Source: Molanna angustata
Taxonomy: Eukaryota > Arthropoda > Insecta > Trichoptera > Molannidae
NCBI GenBank assembly: GCA_963576475.1
Contig: OY754984.1
Location: 21,043,215-21,107,214, forward strand
Direction: 5' to 3'
Length of the DNA stretch: 64,000 bases
In this document: positions 41,547 to 53,427 of the stretch, in pieces
How positions within the stretch are numbered: position 1 is the first letter of the stretch
Layout of the letters: the number at the start of each line of letters is the position of its first letter
Made by a program: the position numbers and the translations under genes
Notes under the pieces: generated by a model
The model's input: the letters and a program-made list of their open reading frames with translations, nothing else
What the model was told of the DNA's origin: nothing
The model's database searches: none

Positions 41547-41672
41547 ATCCTGTCTTCATAATTGTTAATAAATGTGTATGTACTTAATATATTTAGAATA
41601 CTATAATTGGCAACATAAAAATTATCTTTGTATATCTGTATAAATCTTTATTGTAATGCTGTTGTATTCTAT

Positions 41673-42861
<1,189 letters not shown>

Positions 42862-42865
42862 TATT

Positions 42866-43115
42866 CAAGCTTCTTATATTTCCCTCTTTCTGATGTAAAC
42901 ATGATAGTGCCATCTTTTTCTAGGACTACTCCGACCTGTTGTTTCATTCCTATCGGCTTTGAATATGTTCTTCGTTAGTCGTTCTTCATCCATCCTTCCC
43001 ATGTGGCCAAACCATCTCGACGTGTTATTTTCGTTCTATTAATAACGTCTTTTGCTATCTTATAATTCATTTCTTGTGTCCTCATTTCTTAACCTGTCAT
43101 ACATACTAATCCAAT
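42866..43115 (-). pseudogene. RTE-like RT C-terminal relic
   Basis: Minus strand, with frameshifts, encodes pieces related to 63.25-63.55 kb: a ..CRHKK-type block from TTTCTTGTGTCCTCATTTCT (43066), a WFGH-like block from CCATGTGGCCAAACCATCTC (42996), and GNIRSLN from the CAAGCTTCTTATATTTCC start (42867). The (TA)n block ends exactly at its 3' part. Confidence 0.7.
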
Positions 43116-43499
43116 CTAAGCTGGAAAAAACTCGAATATGTTGCTGTTCTTATATCTGAATAAATATGGCGTAATCCCTTTGTTCTTTTTTTATCGAAAA
43201 TTCAATCGGAAATTGTGACATTTTTGCAAAAAAGAGGAAAAAACATTGTCAATCATGTCTATAAGCAAAACACTTTGTTCTGCCACTTCAGAACCAAATA
43301 TCTTCACTTTTAAGATTTAGAAGAATCGTCTTTATGTTGTGATACACACTCAGGGCTACCACACACCGCTGGATTCGATCCCGCAGATTTTTATGTCTTA
43401 GATGTTCCTGCTTTATTAATTTTTGTTCAAAAATATCTTTATATCAAATAAAATTAAATCGTTTGACACATGCAACTGGTCTAGGATAAGAAAAGTATT
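43116..43499. other. No gene recognised
   Basis: Unassigned sequence with no long open frame. Confidence 0.45.
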
Positions 43500-44030
43500 T
43501 TGATAAACCTTTTTACTCCTCACAAACCCACGAGGATATAGTGGGGAGTTATGATTTCGCAATTTTTAGGCTATTTTTTGCAAATTATCTACTAGTATCA
43601 TGCTGAGATTGTATTCTGAAAGTTTCATCACAATGTGTTCATATTACTTTATCGATTATAGACTTAAGTACTCATTTGATTCTTTTCAAATTTTGCAAAT
43701 ATGTATATCTAATACTCGTTTAGACTCCATTAGATTTTGAAGGATATCTGAATAGTGCTTCTCTGTTTTTTTAACTGTCAAATAAGTGACCCCAAGCTCA
43801 GGAAAATTGAAATTTGAAATTTATATTTTCAAATTGGGAAAATGTCACGTCACTTTCATAAAATGACATTGAAGAGTTATCATGTTTTCATAATAATATA
43901 TTTAAATAAAAAATAGTTTAAAAAACTCGTTTCGTGAAAATGCTGAATATTTTCCATACAAAATTTGAATAATTTATAGAATGACTTGTTAGTGAAAAGT
44001 TTAGCGTTGGCCACAACCCAGTCGTTTTAT
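43500..44030 (+). repeat. Repeat L copy 3
   Basis: Collinear with 1405-1960 from CTCCTCACAAACCCACGAGG to GGCCACAACCCAGTCG. Probable LINE 3' end with a few C-terminal RT codons at the start. Confidence 0.7.
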
Positions 44031-44568
44031 TTTATCACGCTTAAAATTATAAAAATAAAAAAAATAGCATTTTATTTATTTATTTAATTAATCATTCACG
44101 ACATAGGTATATTGCCCTTTACAAACATACATAAAAAAACACATTATTTGTCTTCAATTTAAAAATGATTAAAAATCAAAACTTTTCAGGGCTTGCGAGA
44201 TTCCGCGGAACTGCGTTATTCTATTTTGTGAATTTGGCAACCCTACATACACTACAAGCACTTGTTTTGTGGAATAAATTTCACATACAGGGTGTTTCAG
44301 ATATTTTAAGTTGAATTTTTTTAAGATCACATTTAATATTGAACATTCCATTTTCGATTTGTTTATCAACGGAGATGAATTAAAATAAATTATTCAGATA
44401 CTTACAGAACCTGCGACCTTTGATCAGCTGGTTTTCGCGATAAACTCAACAATAATCGCATCAAAAAAAAATCTTTTGGTAAAAAGAAATTGGCTGAAAA
44501 ATATTAATAAGTCTACGTCAATATAAAAAATAAATTTCATTAATACTAGTTGCATGTAACACATGAGA
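44031..44568. other. No gene recognised
   Basis: AT-rich. A piece at about 44405-44440 faintly resembles the arm of the 33632 foldback (CTGCGACCTTTGATCAGCTGG); otherwise unassigned. Confidence 0.4.
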
Positions 44569-45517
44569 TACAACTGTCGATAGCGATAGTATGTATAGTT
44601 GAAGAATAAGAATCAAACTACAAACCCATAAATCCAAATTATTGAAAATTTTAACATATGTTGGTATGTATGTCAAGATAGGACAGTATGGAGGTCAGTC
44701 CTCTTTTCCTACCAGGAATATGAAAACAGCATGATGGTTCTGTATGTATGTTTGGAGATTAAGTACCTATCAAACTATTAAGTCTTCTTACATATTGTGT
44801 ATAAGCGACTGCCATACAAATTGTATGAAGCAATGTCGTCACTAAATTCAATTTTTATAAAAATTGTTAAAAAAAATTTGGGATGCGCTTATACAATGGT
44901 AATATTTTTTAAAGAAAATTAAATTATCTAGTTGGGGTGTTTCGGTTTTTTTCGATATTTTTAAAAAATTTGGAAATATAGGCAGTTAAACTCATAAATT
45001 TATCATAAAAAAAAATTCTTAATAAAAAATGTTTGAGAAACCCTGAAATTTTTTTGAAAAAACTAATTTGAGATTTTGCATTTGTCTATGTTTATACCAA
45101 TTTTCAGCTTTCTAGCTTTTATGGTTTCTGAGATATATGGAAAAATTAACCAAAATTTAAAAAAGTTGATAACCCCTGACTGAAACAAAATTTCACAATT
45201 CTGAGTATAAAACTTTTGTAAGCCTATAACTGTTTATACAGTCTGAAAATTTGGGCTCTGTAAATTGAGCGGATCAAAAGTTATAAGGGGGGGACAGACA
45301 GACACACACACACAAAACTCACATAAAATGTTCTACTGCGAATTCTGAGTAAATCCATGTATGGGAAAATATATGCTGCGAGGCCTCTAGTTGGTGTTAT
45401 TAGCATGCAAAAAGTACTACACCACACCATACAAAATTTTCCTTTGTACACGCATCTTGGCTTAATAATGTCGATTCATTAAGAGAATTGCATTCTCATG
45501 AACGAATCGACAGTTGG
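44569..45517. mobile_element. Element Q, copy 2 (uninterrupted)
   Basis: Same ends as 19338-20435: CAACTGTCGAT at the left and ATCGACAGTTGG at the right. It contains the empty ATGTCAAG target of the hAT in copy 1, and a central part (GCGGATCAAAAGTTATAAGG) also seen at 49.8 kb in copy 3. Confidence 0.7.
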
Positions 45518-45589
45518 ATTAATAAACACTATTTTTAATTATTGTAGGTACTACATTTTTTTTATCTTGACTGTTTAGTGCAATGCACA

Positions 45590-45712
45590 TATTAAAAGAG
45601 TAGTAAATGTCTGCATATATGTATCTATCTCAGAAGGATTGAAGTAGGGCGAAAAACGGACCAGTGCATACCAATATAAGGATTGCAACCATGAAGAAGA
45701 AGAAGAAGATGT
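45590..45712 (+). repeat. LINE 3' remnant with (GAA)n tail
   Basis: GGATTGCAACCATGAAGAAG followed by (GAA)n; similar to 4545-4634. No coding block long enough to place it. Confidence 0.4.
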
Positions 45713-45949
45713 ACATTCATTGCACGAAACCGACCGTAGTCAGAAAAAGAAAAATATAATATTCTATTATAATTATTATATGTTTTTACAATCATTTGAA
45801 TGAAATGATAATACTTTAGACGATATCCATGAGACAACTTACATTTACACACTTGATATTCACATTCCTTTGCATATTATTATTACTTATTACATTCACT
45901 ACATACGTCATGACATACATCACGTCATACCTACATCATGACAAAAATT

Positions 45950-46020
45950 AATAAAAAATAGTATCACCTCAGAACAGACCTAGGTCTAGCGAGGTGATAT
46001 TTATTTATTTATTTATTATT
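45950..46020 (+). repeat. LINE 3' hairpin and (ATTT)n
   Basis: CTCAGAACAGACCTAGGTCT then AGCGAGGTGAT, the LINE 3' hairpin, followed by an (ATTT)n block that begins the next minus-strand relic. Confidence 0.55.
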
Positions 46021-46685
46021 TACCTTTTATCACACCATATTTATAATGACAACAGTTTACAATTTTTATTGACAATTATAAGCAATTATGAACCAGGTGA
46101 TTGTTCCCGTTCCATACTAAATATATAAACAATCTCAACTTTCTGCAATCAAAATCATTACCTCAACATACATATGGGCTCATACAAAACAGATTAACCA
46201 GGTCCCAATGTCCGCCATAATACCTGTCATAAATACAATCTCTGACACGATTTTTATTTCAGAGCCATAGAAATATATTCCATTAAACTTTACTAAACTG
46301 TTTATAATGTAGGTAATACCAAATGTTTATATTAATAATGTTTAAATTGATTTTTTAATGTGTAATTTGTCGGAAATAAAAATTAAAGTAGACATAAAAT
46401 TATATTTATTAATTTATTTATTTATTTCTATCCAAAAACATACAGTATATATGAGATACAAAATATCTTAAGATAATATAAGCTTATTCATACATAGTTA
46501 ACATACAAAGTAGATATAAGTTATTTCATTTCAATAAATATCAATTTACCACTTCACTGGTGCTTACATAGTTGAAGCCATATCTTTTTGTTTGTATCTT
46601 TGTTACTAGCCCCCTCACTAGGCATAGCCTGTGCTAAGGTGAGCTAGTTTTATGTTATTGTCTATTACGTTGTTTATTTATATGT
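46021..46685 (-). repeat. Two LINE 3'-end relics
   Basis: 46021-46255 repeats 16598-16890 (AACCAGGTGATTGTTCCCGT). 46395-46685 is the uninterrupted form of the LINE 3' end that carries SINE-A at 12729; its hairpin reads ACAGGCTATGCCTAGTGAGG on the minus strand. Confidence 0.7.
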
Positions 46686-46984
46686 AGATACATTTACATA
46701 TAATATAAGTACATGTACATACATACGCTACGCATTCAAACGTATGCATCTTTCCTTCTAAATACAATATTTCATTTTGAGTCATGCACACACAACGAAA
46801 ATTGTAGAAATAAATTATTTGTTTCACTTTTTTTCAATTGTCTATTCTGTTATTTGTAATAGTGCATTTACATTTTATTTGGTAGAATTATTTCCTTCAG
46901 GATTTTTTCATCTATTTCATAAACACATCTTAGTGATAGTTTTTTAAATTCTTTTTCATTACTGATGTTTTTAATATTTGTTGG
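46686..46984. other. No gene recognised
   Basis: A short run near 46885-46985 reads on the minus strand as a LINE-like LFNSLPTNIKNISNEKEFKK, the usual post-RT ending of CR1-like proteins, so this may be the tail of another relic. Confidence 0.45.
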
Positions 46985-47925
46985 TAAACTATTGAAAAGT
47001 TTTTTTATTTTATTTTATTTTATTTTATTTATTTTGGATATCCAACAGTACAGTAGAGCATAATGATATTAAATACAATGAAAAAAAAACAAGTAAATGT
47101 AGACTACAGTACATAATAATAGGACATCATATCAAATAATTTTAAAAGCTTAACATACAATTTACGAAAAATGAGAAAAAAACAAAATTATAGGAACACA
47201 CCAGAAACATACAGGGAATAGTACAGAGAGGATTGTATGTATTCTAGAATCATAACATGGGATTCTAACTCACTTAAGGATCAACGAAGAAGGTGTTGCA
47301 ACCATTATGGTGACACATAAATAATACATTCATGCATATACTAGAGAGTGGAATTTTGAGTTATGTTATCAGTGCAAAGTTGGCGCTTTATCGCAATTTT
47401 GAACGAGTGTAGAGATTGAGTATGAAAAAAGTCAATGTTATTGAGCAGGTTGTTAAAATTGGAGGTGGCCCGGTTAGTAAAGAAATTTTTCCTAAGATTA
47501 GTTTTAGAGTGTGAAATAGAAAAAGTAGGTTTTGATCTGACATTGCGGTTTGGAATGTGAAGTTTTGTTGAAAAATATCGTACATTACGTTGTCCGAAAG
47601 TTGTTTTAATATATGGTATATTTAAGGTATTTGTTGTACTTAATCTAGTGTGTTTATATTGTTGTGAGCTAGTATATTGGTCTTTTCTTTTTAGCTTGTA
47701 TATTAGCAGATTTTTGGATATATTTTTGTAATTGTTGGAACTTTGAATTTAGTGAAAATCTCTTCAGTATTCGTTCGAATAGGTACCTTAAGTATAACTT
47801 TTATAATAGCTTTTTGGGCTATGTCTATTTTCTTTATTATTGTTGGCGTTGCACTTCCCCATCCAATAATTCCATATTCCATTATTGAATGACAAAGAGC
47901 ATAGTATATATTTTTCAAATGTTTT
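46985..47925 (-). pseudogene. CR1/Jockey-like LINE relic, minus strand
   Basis: Frame 47918-47703 reads IYYALCHSIMEYGIIGWGSA and IDIAQKAIIKVILKVPIRTN, the post-RT blocks also seen at 32.37 kb and 48.1 kb. After a stop it continues, in shifted frames, through TTFGQRNVRYFS and other blocks to about 47370. It ends in a (TTTTA)n tail at 46998-47030. Its 5' truncation point lies close to the start of the opposite-strand LINE at 47950. Confidence 0.85.
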
Positions 47926-47955
47926 AGGTCAATAACGAAATAACAATAAGAAAAT

Positions 47956-49005
47956 GTGGATTCTATACGTTATTTGGGTGTTACGTTAGATAGATTTCTA
48001 AGGTGGGATGTACATATCAATAATTTATCAAAAAAGTTACGGAAACTAACATATATTTTCAGAGAATTAAGAAATGTAATTGGTATTAATGAACTTCAAT
48101 CTGTGTATTATGCATTAATTCAGTCAATAATTTCTTATAACATATGCTGTTGGGGAGCGTGTTCTAAAACTGCTCTTGCTCCGCTTTGCATAGTGCAAAA
48201 AACTTTTTTGAAAATTATTTATAAAAAAGATTTTCGCTATCCCACTGACAAACTTTATGAAGAGACAGGTGTACTTAGCCCTAGACAATTATTTATCATA
48301 CAAGCGTTGTGCAAGTTTTTTTTTAATTTGGATACAGCTACTAGATCACAACAAAATAGATTGACTAGAGGCAGTGTCTCTCTCAATTTGGATACAGCTA
48401 CTAGATCACAACAAAATAGATTGACTAGAGGCAGTGTCTCTCTCAATTTGGATACAGCTACTAGATCACAACAAAATAGATTGACTAGAGGCAGTGTCTC
48501 TCTCAATTTGGATACAGCTACTAGATCACAACAAAATAGATTGACTAGAGGCAGTGTCTCTCTCAATTTGGATACAGCTACTAGATCACAACAAAATAGA
48601 TTGACTAGAGGCAGTGTCTCTCTCAATTTGGATACAGCTACTAGATCACAACAAAATAGATTGACTAGAGGCAGTGTCTCTCTCAATTTGGATACAGCTA
48701 CTAGATCACAACAAAATAGATTGACTAGAGGCAGTGTCTCTCTCAATTTGGATACAGCTACTAGATCACAACAAAATAGATTGACTAGAGGCAGTGTCTC
48801 TCTCAATTTCCGGCCAGATAGAATGAATACTTTATTTGGTCAGAGAAACTACTTTTATGTAGCACCTATTATATTTAACGATCTTCCAACTTTAATTAAA
48901 TCAGCAAAAACAATTGTAATTTTCAAAAAACTGGTAAAATCCTATGTTATTTCAAATTGTATAAATATGCTAAATGTATTCAATAGTGTTCACATTGTCA
49001 TGTAA
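47956..49005 (+). CDS. Non-LTR RT C-terminal frame with internal 20-aa repeats
   Basis: 349 codons from the thumb and C-terminal part of a CR1/Jockey-like reverse transcriptase. Residues about 4-120 read YLGVTLDRFLRWDVHINNLS, ELQSVYYALIQSIISYNICCWGA and IVQKTFLKIIYKKDFRYPTD. Residues 124-283 are eight identical 20-residue units (LDTATRSQQNRLTRGSVSL plus N). The end resumes with RMNTLFGQRNYFYVAPIIFNDLPT, as in related copies. The sibling frame at 32300 has one equivalent of the unit (LDSTQTSRPTRQTEQAKLL), so an originally single segment was amplified. The catalytic RT motifs are lost by 5' truncation, so it cannot act as an enzyme. Confidence 0.9.
   Translation: MDSIRYLGVTLDRFLRWDVHINNLSKKLRKLTYIFRELRNVIGINELQSVYYALIQSIISYNICCWGACSKTALAPLCIVQKTFLKIIYKKDFRYPTDKLYEETGVLSPRQLFIIQALCKFFFNLDTATRSQQNRLTRGSVSLNLDTATRSQQNRLTRGSVSLNLDTATRSQQNRLTRGSVSLNLDTATRSQQNRLTRGSVSLNLDTATRSQQNRLTRGSVSLNLDTATRSQQNRLTRGSVSLNLDTATRSQQNRLTRGSVSLNLDTATRSQQNRLTRGSVSLNFRPDRMNTLFGQRNYFYVAPIIFNDLPTLIKSAKTIVIFKKLVKSYVISNCINMLNVFNSVHIVM
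48325..48804 (+). repeat. Eight identical 60-bp tandem units
   Basis: Each unit begins AATTTGGATACAGCTACTAG and ends GGCAGTGTCTCTCTC. All eight appear identical base for base. The period is a multiple of three, so the host frame stays open. The right flank resumes with AATTT, the start of the unit, before diverging. Confidence 0.97.
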
Positions 49006-49472
49006 TTTTTATTCTTATAATTTATATTCATATTGTCATTTAATTTATATTTTATTCCAAACGTGTGGTCACACTAGTTTTTGTGTATAATTTTATTAGT
49101 ATGTATGTAGGTATATAGTGAGTCCAGAGCTGTGATGTATATAATTATTGTTGCAGTTATGGACGCAGGTACCCAACTGTATTTAGCTGCAGCATAGTAT
49201 ATTTTATAGCTCTGGGTTAATTTTTGTGTTTATTTGTATTCTGTTATTTTATGTATCTTTTCTTATAGTTTTAAATTTTTTTTTGCTATACTTTTATGTT
49301 TCTTTTGTATTACATACTATTTTTATATCATTTTATATTATTGTCTTTACCATTTGATTTTGTAAAATTTTCGACCTCGATACAGGCTAGTCCTAGTGAG
49401 GTTGATTATTATATAACATTATGTCATAAAAGTGTAAAGATATATTAAATAAATAAATAAATAAATAAATAA

Positions 49473-49689
49473 CATTTCTGATTGATTTAAAGAAGTATAT
49501 TAATCTGTTCATTTTAGTTGTCACGCAGTCAATGTGGCAGTCCCATCTCAAGTTTTCATCAAATCATCAATTACTATCTTTCCAAAAGTTCAATTTAATG
49601 AATTTGACTCTCATTTAATAAGAATGTACCTAATACGTTCACACTTTTCACAACCGCATAGTTATTTTTTTTTTCATTATAATAACTAG
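49473..49689. other. No gene recognised
   Basis: Short AT-rich linker. Confidence 0.4.
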
Positions 49690-50265
49690 TTGCATTTACC
49701 AAACTATAAATACAAATATACACAGACAGACTTTCTGAGTATCAAGGTTTTGTAGGCATATAACTATTTATATATTCTGAAATTCTAGGCTCTGTGCATT
49801 GAGCGGATCAAAAGTTATAAGGGAGGGACGTGCACACTGACACACTAAATGTTCTTCTCCGAGTAAATAACAGCCGTGGCACAGTTGGTAAGCCGTTCGG
49901 TTTCTGTGCGGGCATCCTGGGTTCGATTCCCAGCAGAGGAAAAATTTATTTAAATTCATTTCTCACGCAAACATTGCTTCTCTGGGCTGGAAACACTGGT
50001 TAGTTGGAAGAAATTGCCATACGGCAATAAACTCGCCACTTGCGCAGGGTTCAAGGAAATGTTCATTATTATTATTATTATAAATCCATATACAGAACAT
50101 ATTTGCTGCGAAGCCTCTAAGTTGGTATTTTTTCTCTTCAAATTGAAGAAACCATGAAAAATACAGACCTGACATTCAAATCTTGCGTATCTTGGCCTGA
50201 TACTTTGTCGATATGTTAAGAGAAATAAATTCTCTTGAACAAATCGACAGTCGGATTATTATTAT
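49690..50265. mobile_element. Element Q, copy 3, with SINE-B inside
   Basis: Matches the right half of 44569-45517 on both sides of the SINE: GCGGATCAAAAGTTATAAGG before it, and GCTGCGAAGCCTCTAAGTTG plus ACAAATCGACAGTCGGATTA after it. The left half is missing. Confidence 0.7.
49868..50090 (+). mobile_element. SINE-B, copy inserted in Q
   Basis: Full-length: AGCCGTGGCACAGTTGGTAA, B box GGGTTCGATTCCCAGC, TTGGAAGAAATTGCCATACG, and an (ATT)n tail. The empty site GAGTAAATCC is visible in Q copy 2 near 45345; a TAAAT repeat at the junctions is the probable target duplication. Confidence 0.9.
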
Positions 50266-50856
50266 TATCTAAAATCAATTTAGAAGTATGTTAAAATTAT
50301 GTTTTTTCTTATTGTGCATCTTTTTCTATATTTTTTTGTTACAAATTTAATTACAAATTTAATAAAAAAATGGAGATGCTTATTTCAAAATTTATCCACC
50401 CCGTAAAAAGAAGTTGCGAAACAAGACGAAATGAAAAGATGTAAACAAAATGAAACGAGAAAAAAGATTCAATATTGATTGAACAATTCAAGTAGGTATT
50501 TTATTGTTAACTTATGTTTCTATACGGTGTCGCCATTCTCACTAGTTTGACATGTTGTGATTTTTCTGTGGGGGGAGGGGGAATCAAAGAACGACACACA
50601 CACACTTTTGTGTACTAACATTTTTATTACGTCTCACGGAATGTCGACTTTTATACAAGTTATGAGAGCCAACCGTACTTAGTGATGCAGATTTCAGCGA
50701 TTCGTTCAAATGAACGATTTAAATAATTTGAACTAAAATATTCGTTCAATAGTTAATTTAATAGATTTTTTTTTCACTGAAATAAGCACGTTTATTTTGA
50801 AATTAAAAAGACAAATAAACAATTCCATATTGTTGTCTCATTAATAGTGTGGACAA
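50266..50856. other. No gene recognised
   Basis: Unassigned; a GC-richer patch with a GGGGGGAGGGGG run lies at 50570. Confidence 0.45.
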
Positions 50857-51105
50857 TTGGATATGGGACAAGAGTAATATAAAGTAATATTGGATATGGG
50901 ACAAGAGTAATATAAAGTAATATTGGATATGGGACAAGAGTAATATAAAGTAATATTGGATATGGGACAAGAGTAATATAAAGTAATATTGGATATGGGA
51001 CAAGAGTAATATAAAGTAATATTGGATATGGGACAAGAGTAATATAAAGTAATATTGGATATGGGACAAGAGTAATATAAAGTAATATTGGATATGGGAC
51101 AAGAG
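50857..51105. repeat. 33-bp tandem array, 7.5 units
   Basis: Units begin at 50857, 50890, 50923, 50956, 50989, 51022, 51055 and (partial) 51088, each TTGGATATGGGACAAGAGTA plus TATAAAGTAATA. Seven units look identical. The last runs into the RTE-like relic at GACAAGAGCAAAATAAATGC. A long minus-strand frame (50803-51453) through the array is a consequence of the 33-base period. Confidence 0.95.
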
Positions 51106-51540
51106 CAAAATAAATGCGGTTGAAATGAGATCGCTTAGAAGAATTTGTAACAGAACGATGTATGACAGAGTTCGAAATGAATATACAAAGAAAGAATGTA
51201 AGATGAAGAAAGATGTAATTAACAGAATGAAAGAATAATTAACACATTGAGATGGTTTGTCCACTTGGGGAGAATGAATGAAGAACGCCTGACGAAGAAA
51301 ATATAAAAAGCTGACAGAAATGGAATAAAGGTCGGGGGCGCCCAAGAAAAGGATGGCACGACCATGTAAACGATATTCTGAAAAATGGAAATGTAAGAAG
51401 CGTGAACAACAGACGAACATGTATAAGACGATGTATGAATATTGATGAGGCAATGAATGTGTGTCAAGATAGAAGTAAGTGGGGTTCGGTTCTCTCTGCC
51501 TACCCCGTGAGGGACATGGCGTGATGGTATGTATGTACCT
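51088..51540 (+). pseudogene. RTE-like LINE 3' end relic
   Basis: Encodes, with frameshifts, KINAVEMRSLRRICNRTMYD, then ECKMKKDVINRMKE, NTLRWFVHLGRMNEERLTKK, GRPRKGWHDHVNDILKNGN and SVLSAYPVRDMA. This is collinear with 63.22-63.65 kb. It ends in a GTATGTATGTA tail, the same short repeat seen at 63655, as in RTE-type LINEs with microsatellite tails. The 5' truncation point is the 33-bp array. Confidence 0.88.
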
Positions 51541-51639
51541 ATGTATAAAAGATTTTTTAATTATGCAGTTGGAAAATATTAAGATTTAATTAAAATACTA
51601 TTTAAATAAAAGGACATTTCTTATATACAAAATTGTTTA

Positions 51640-51945
51640 TAGAAGCCGAAAATCTTGGCTTGCCTATGAATATTAGGTAAGTTAAGAAATTCAAGTCCTA
51701 ATATTTTTTGTCTGTTTTATTGAAACTACATATACTAAAAGATTAAAAATTGAATTGTTTGTAGATACGATGCTCGTCAGGGCCACAATTGTAAATTTAT
51801 ATTATTTTGGTATGTAATTTTCAAATATTTTCATGGCCACTCAAATGAACGACGATGCTAAAAAAACATTAAATTTTCGACATTTATTCACAATATCTTT
51901 CAGGGTTTGCCTAGTCCGAAGGTCCGAGGCACGCCCCAGTGTACA
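51640..51945. mobile_element. hAT-type MITE relic, relative of 8657-8933
   Basis: Shares AGAAGCCGAAAATCTTGGCT and CAGGGTTTGC blocks with 8657-8933 and ends GGCACGCCCCAGTG. The left TIR is not recognisable, so no target duplication could be read. Confidence 0.6.
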
Positions 51946-52545
51946 CGTGAATACACGCTAATATGTACAAATATTATAAAAGCATAGAGACGTACACACT
52001 CTTATATACATTTACAATACAAAAATCCTCTATATGTGGTTGCACCTTTCAAAAAACATTACACACACCATGGACACTCAAGGTCTATATTTATTAATGA
52101 TAGAGTAAATGATTCAGATTGAACGATTATTTATATTGAACGACATTCATCATTACTAATAAACCTTACTATTGGAAGACGATAAAATATATAGATCAAT
52201 AAAGTAGCGTGGTTGTAAAAGTTGTTACTTAAAATTGTCAAGTTGAAGAGAATTATCAAATTTAGCTGAACGAATATATACATAAAACTAAAATTGTCCT
52301 TGAACAGCTTAATATATTGCAAACAAATCGACAGTTGGATGGACTTTTGAGTAGTGGTGGCTTTCGGAATTGAGATAACAGCCTTCATAGTGTTGAAAAT
52401 TGTTATTTTAACAGATACTGGAAAAAGCCACCATTGTTCAGTGTTCATACTATATAATCGTTGTTTTTTGCTACCCTTTTACAGAAAAAATAGCTAAGGT
52501 TATATACTATGACGTAAATTTAGCTGTCGCTGACTCTTATTCTGC
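51946..52545. other. No gene recognised
   Basis: A short AACAAATCGACAGTTGGAT at 52322 is the right end of element Q, truncated. Otherwise unassigned. Confidence 0.4.
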
Positions 52546-53066
52546 AGGGCTACTCATGAATTTGATTACAGTAAAATTAAGATTACCTTCAGACCTTAGC
52601 AATCTTTGAGGTTATATTAATGAAATAATACTATAAATTTACACAAAAATTCATGACAATTTCATACTAAACGTAGATATCAATAAATTAGTACAGAAAA
52701 AGGTTTAAAAACATGCAAAAAACATGCATGTTTTTTCAATTTTTTGCGTGCAAAAATTACACTTTTTTGACTGATCTGATTTTGAAAATTCTATGAAAAA
52801 AAATATTTATTGAAATATATTAAATAATTAAAAAAATTTCATATATTTTTTAACGTGACGCTGCGTCAGGTGTACTGGTACATGCGCGCACATAAATTAA
52901 ATTTTTAGATGCTTTTTGTATCCAGCAGGGCTACTCATGAAGTTGATTACAGTAAAATTAAGATTAGCTTCAGTCTTTAGCAATCTTTGAGGTTGAATGA
53001 ATTAAATGATACTAGAAATTTACACAACAATTCATGACAATTTCATACTAAACGTATATATCAATT
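52546..53066 (+). repeat. Direct repeats of about 145 bp
   Basis: GCAGGGCTACTCATGAATTT at 52546 and GCAGGGCTACTCATGAAGTT at 52924 start two diverged copies, each ending near CATACTAAACGTA. About 230 bases lie between them, including a CATGCAAAAAACATGCATG block. Confidence 0.8.
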
Positions 53067-53427
53067 TTTTTTCTTTATTAAATGTAGAGAAATATTAATA
53101 TTGGATTATGATCGAGTATTGATTTATACATTTTTAAGATTAAGGCAAGATAAGATCGTATTAAAAATGTGTCATGAGAAGCCCCCCTGGTCATTCTGTT
53201 AAACGGCGCGCTATATATATTTTAATTTTTATTATTTGAATAAATCACTAGCGCATTTTGGCATAAGCAGAAATTGAATTTCTTGGAAATTGTATTCTGT
53301 TTATTTTCGTGGGCGTCTTCAAGGTCCCATTGGTCATGCGGACTTTGTGATATCGAAAAACAATTTTAAAGCCTTCAAGAAGTTCTGTCGTAGTTATGGT
53401 GCCATTCTATTGGTAGATTCCCATTAA
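53067..53427. other. No gene recognised
   Basis: Unassigned sequence up to the TTAA target. Confidence 0.4.

Larger units (their letters stand above)
47950..49472 (+). mobile_element. CR1/Jockey-like LINE, 5'-truncated, plus strand
   Basis: Contains a long open C-terminal RT frame (47956-49005), a 3' UTR with the CGATACAGGCTAGTCCTAGT hairpin (about 49379) and an (AAAT)n tail ending near 49472. Head-to-head with the minus-strand relic at 46985-47925. Confidence 0.88.

Noticed and set aside
41221..41587. Open frames across the run of N
   Set aside because: The sequence is unknown; the frames are an artefact of the gap.
48255..48806. Minus-strand 183-codon frame through the 60-bp array
   Set aside because: Shadow of the plus-strand RT frame; the unit length is a multiple of three, so other frames stay open too.
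50803..51453. Minus-strand 216-codon frame with repeated ILLLSHIQYYF
   Set aside because: Produced by the 33-bp array and the antisense of an RTE-like relic.
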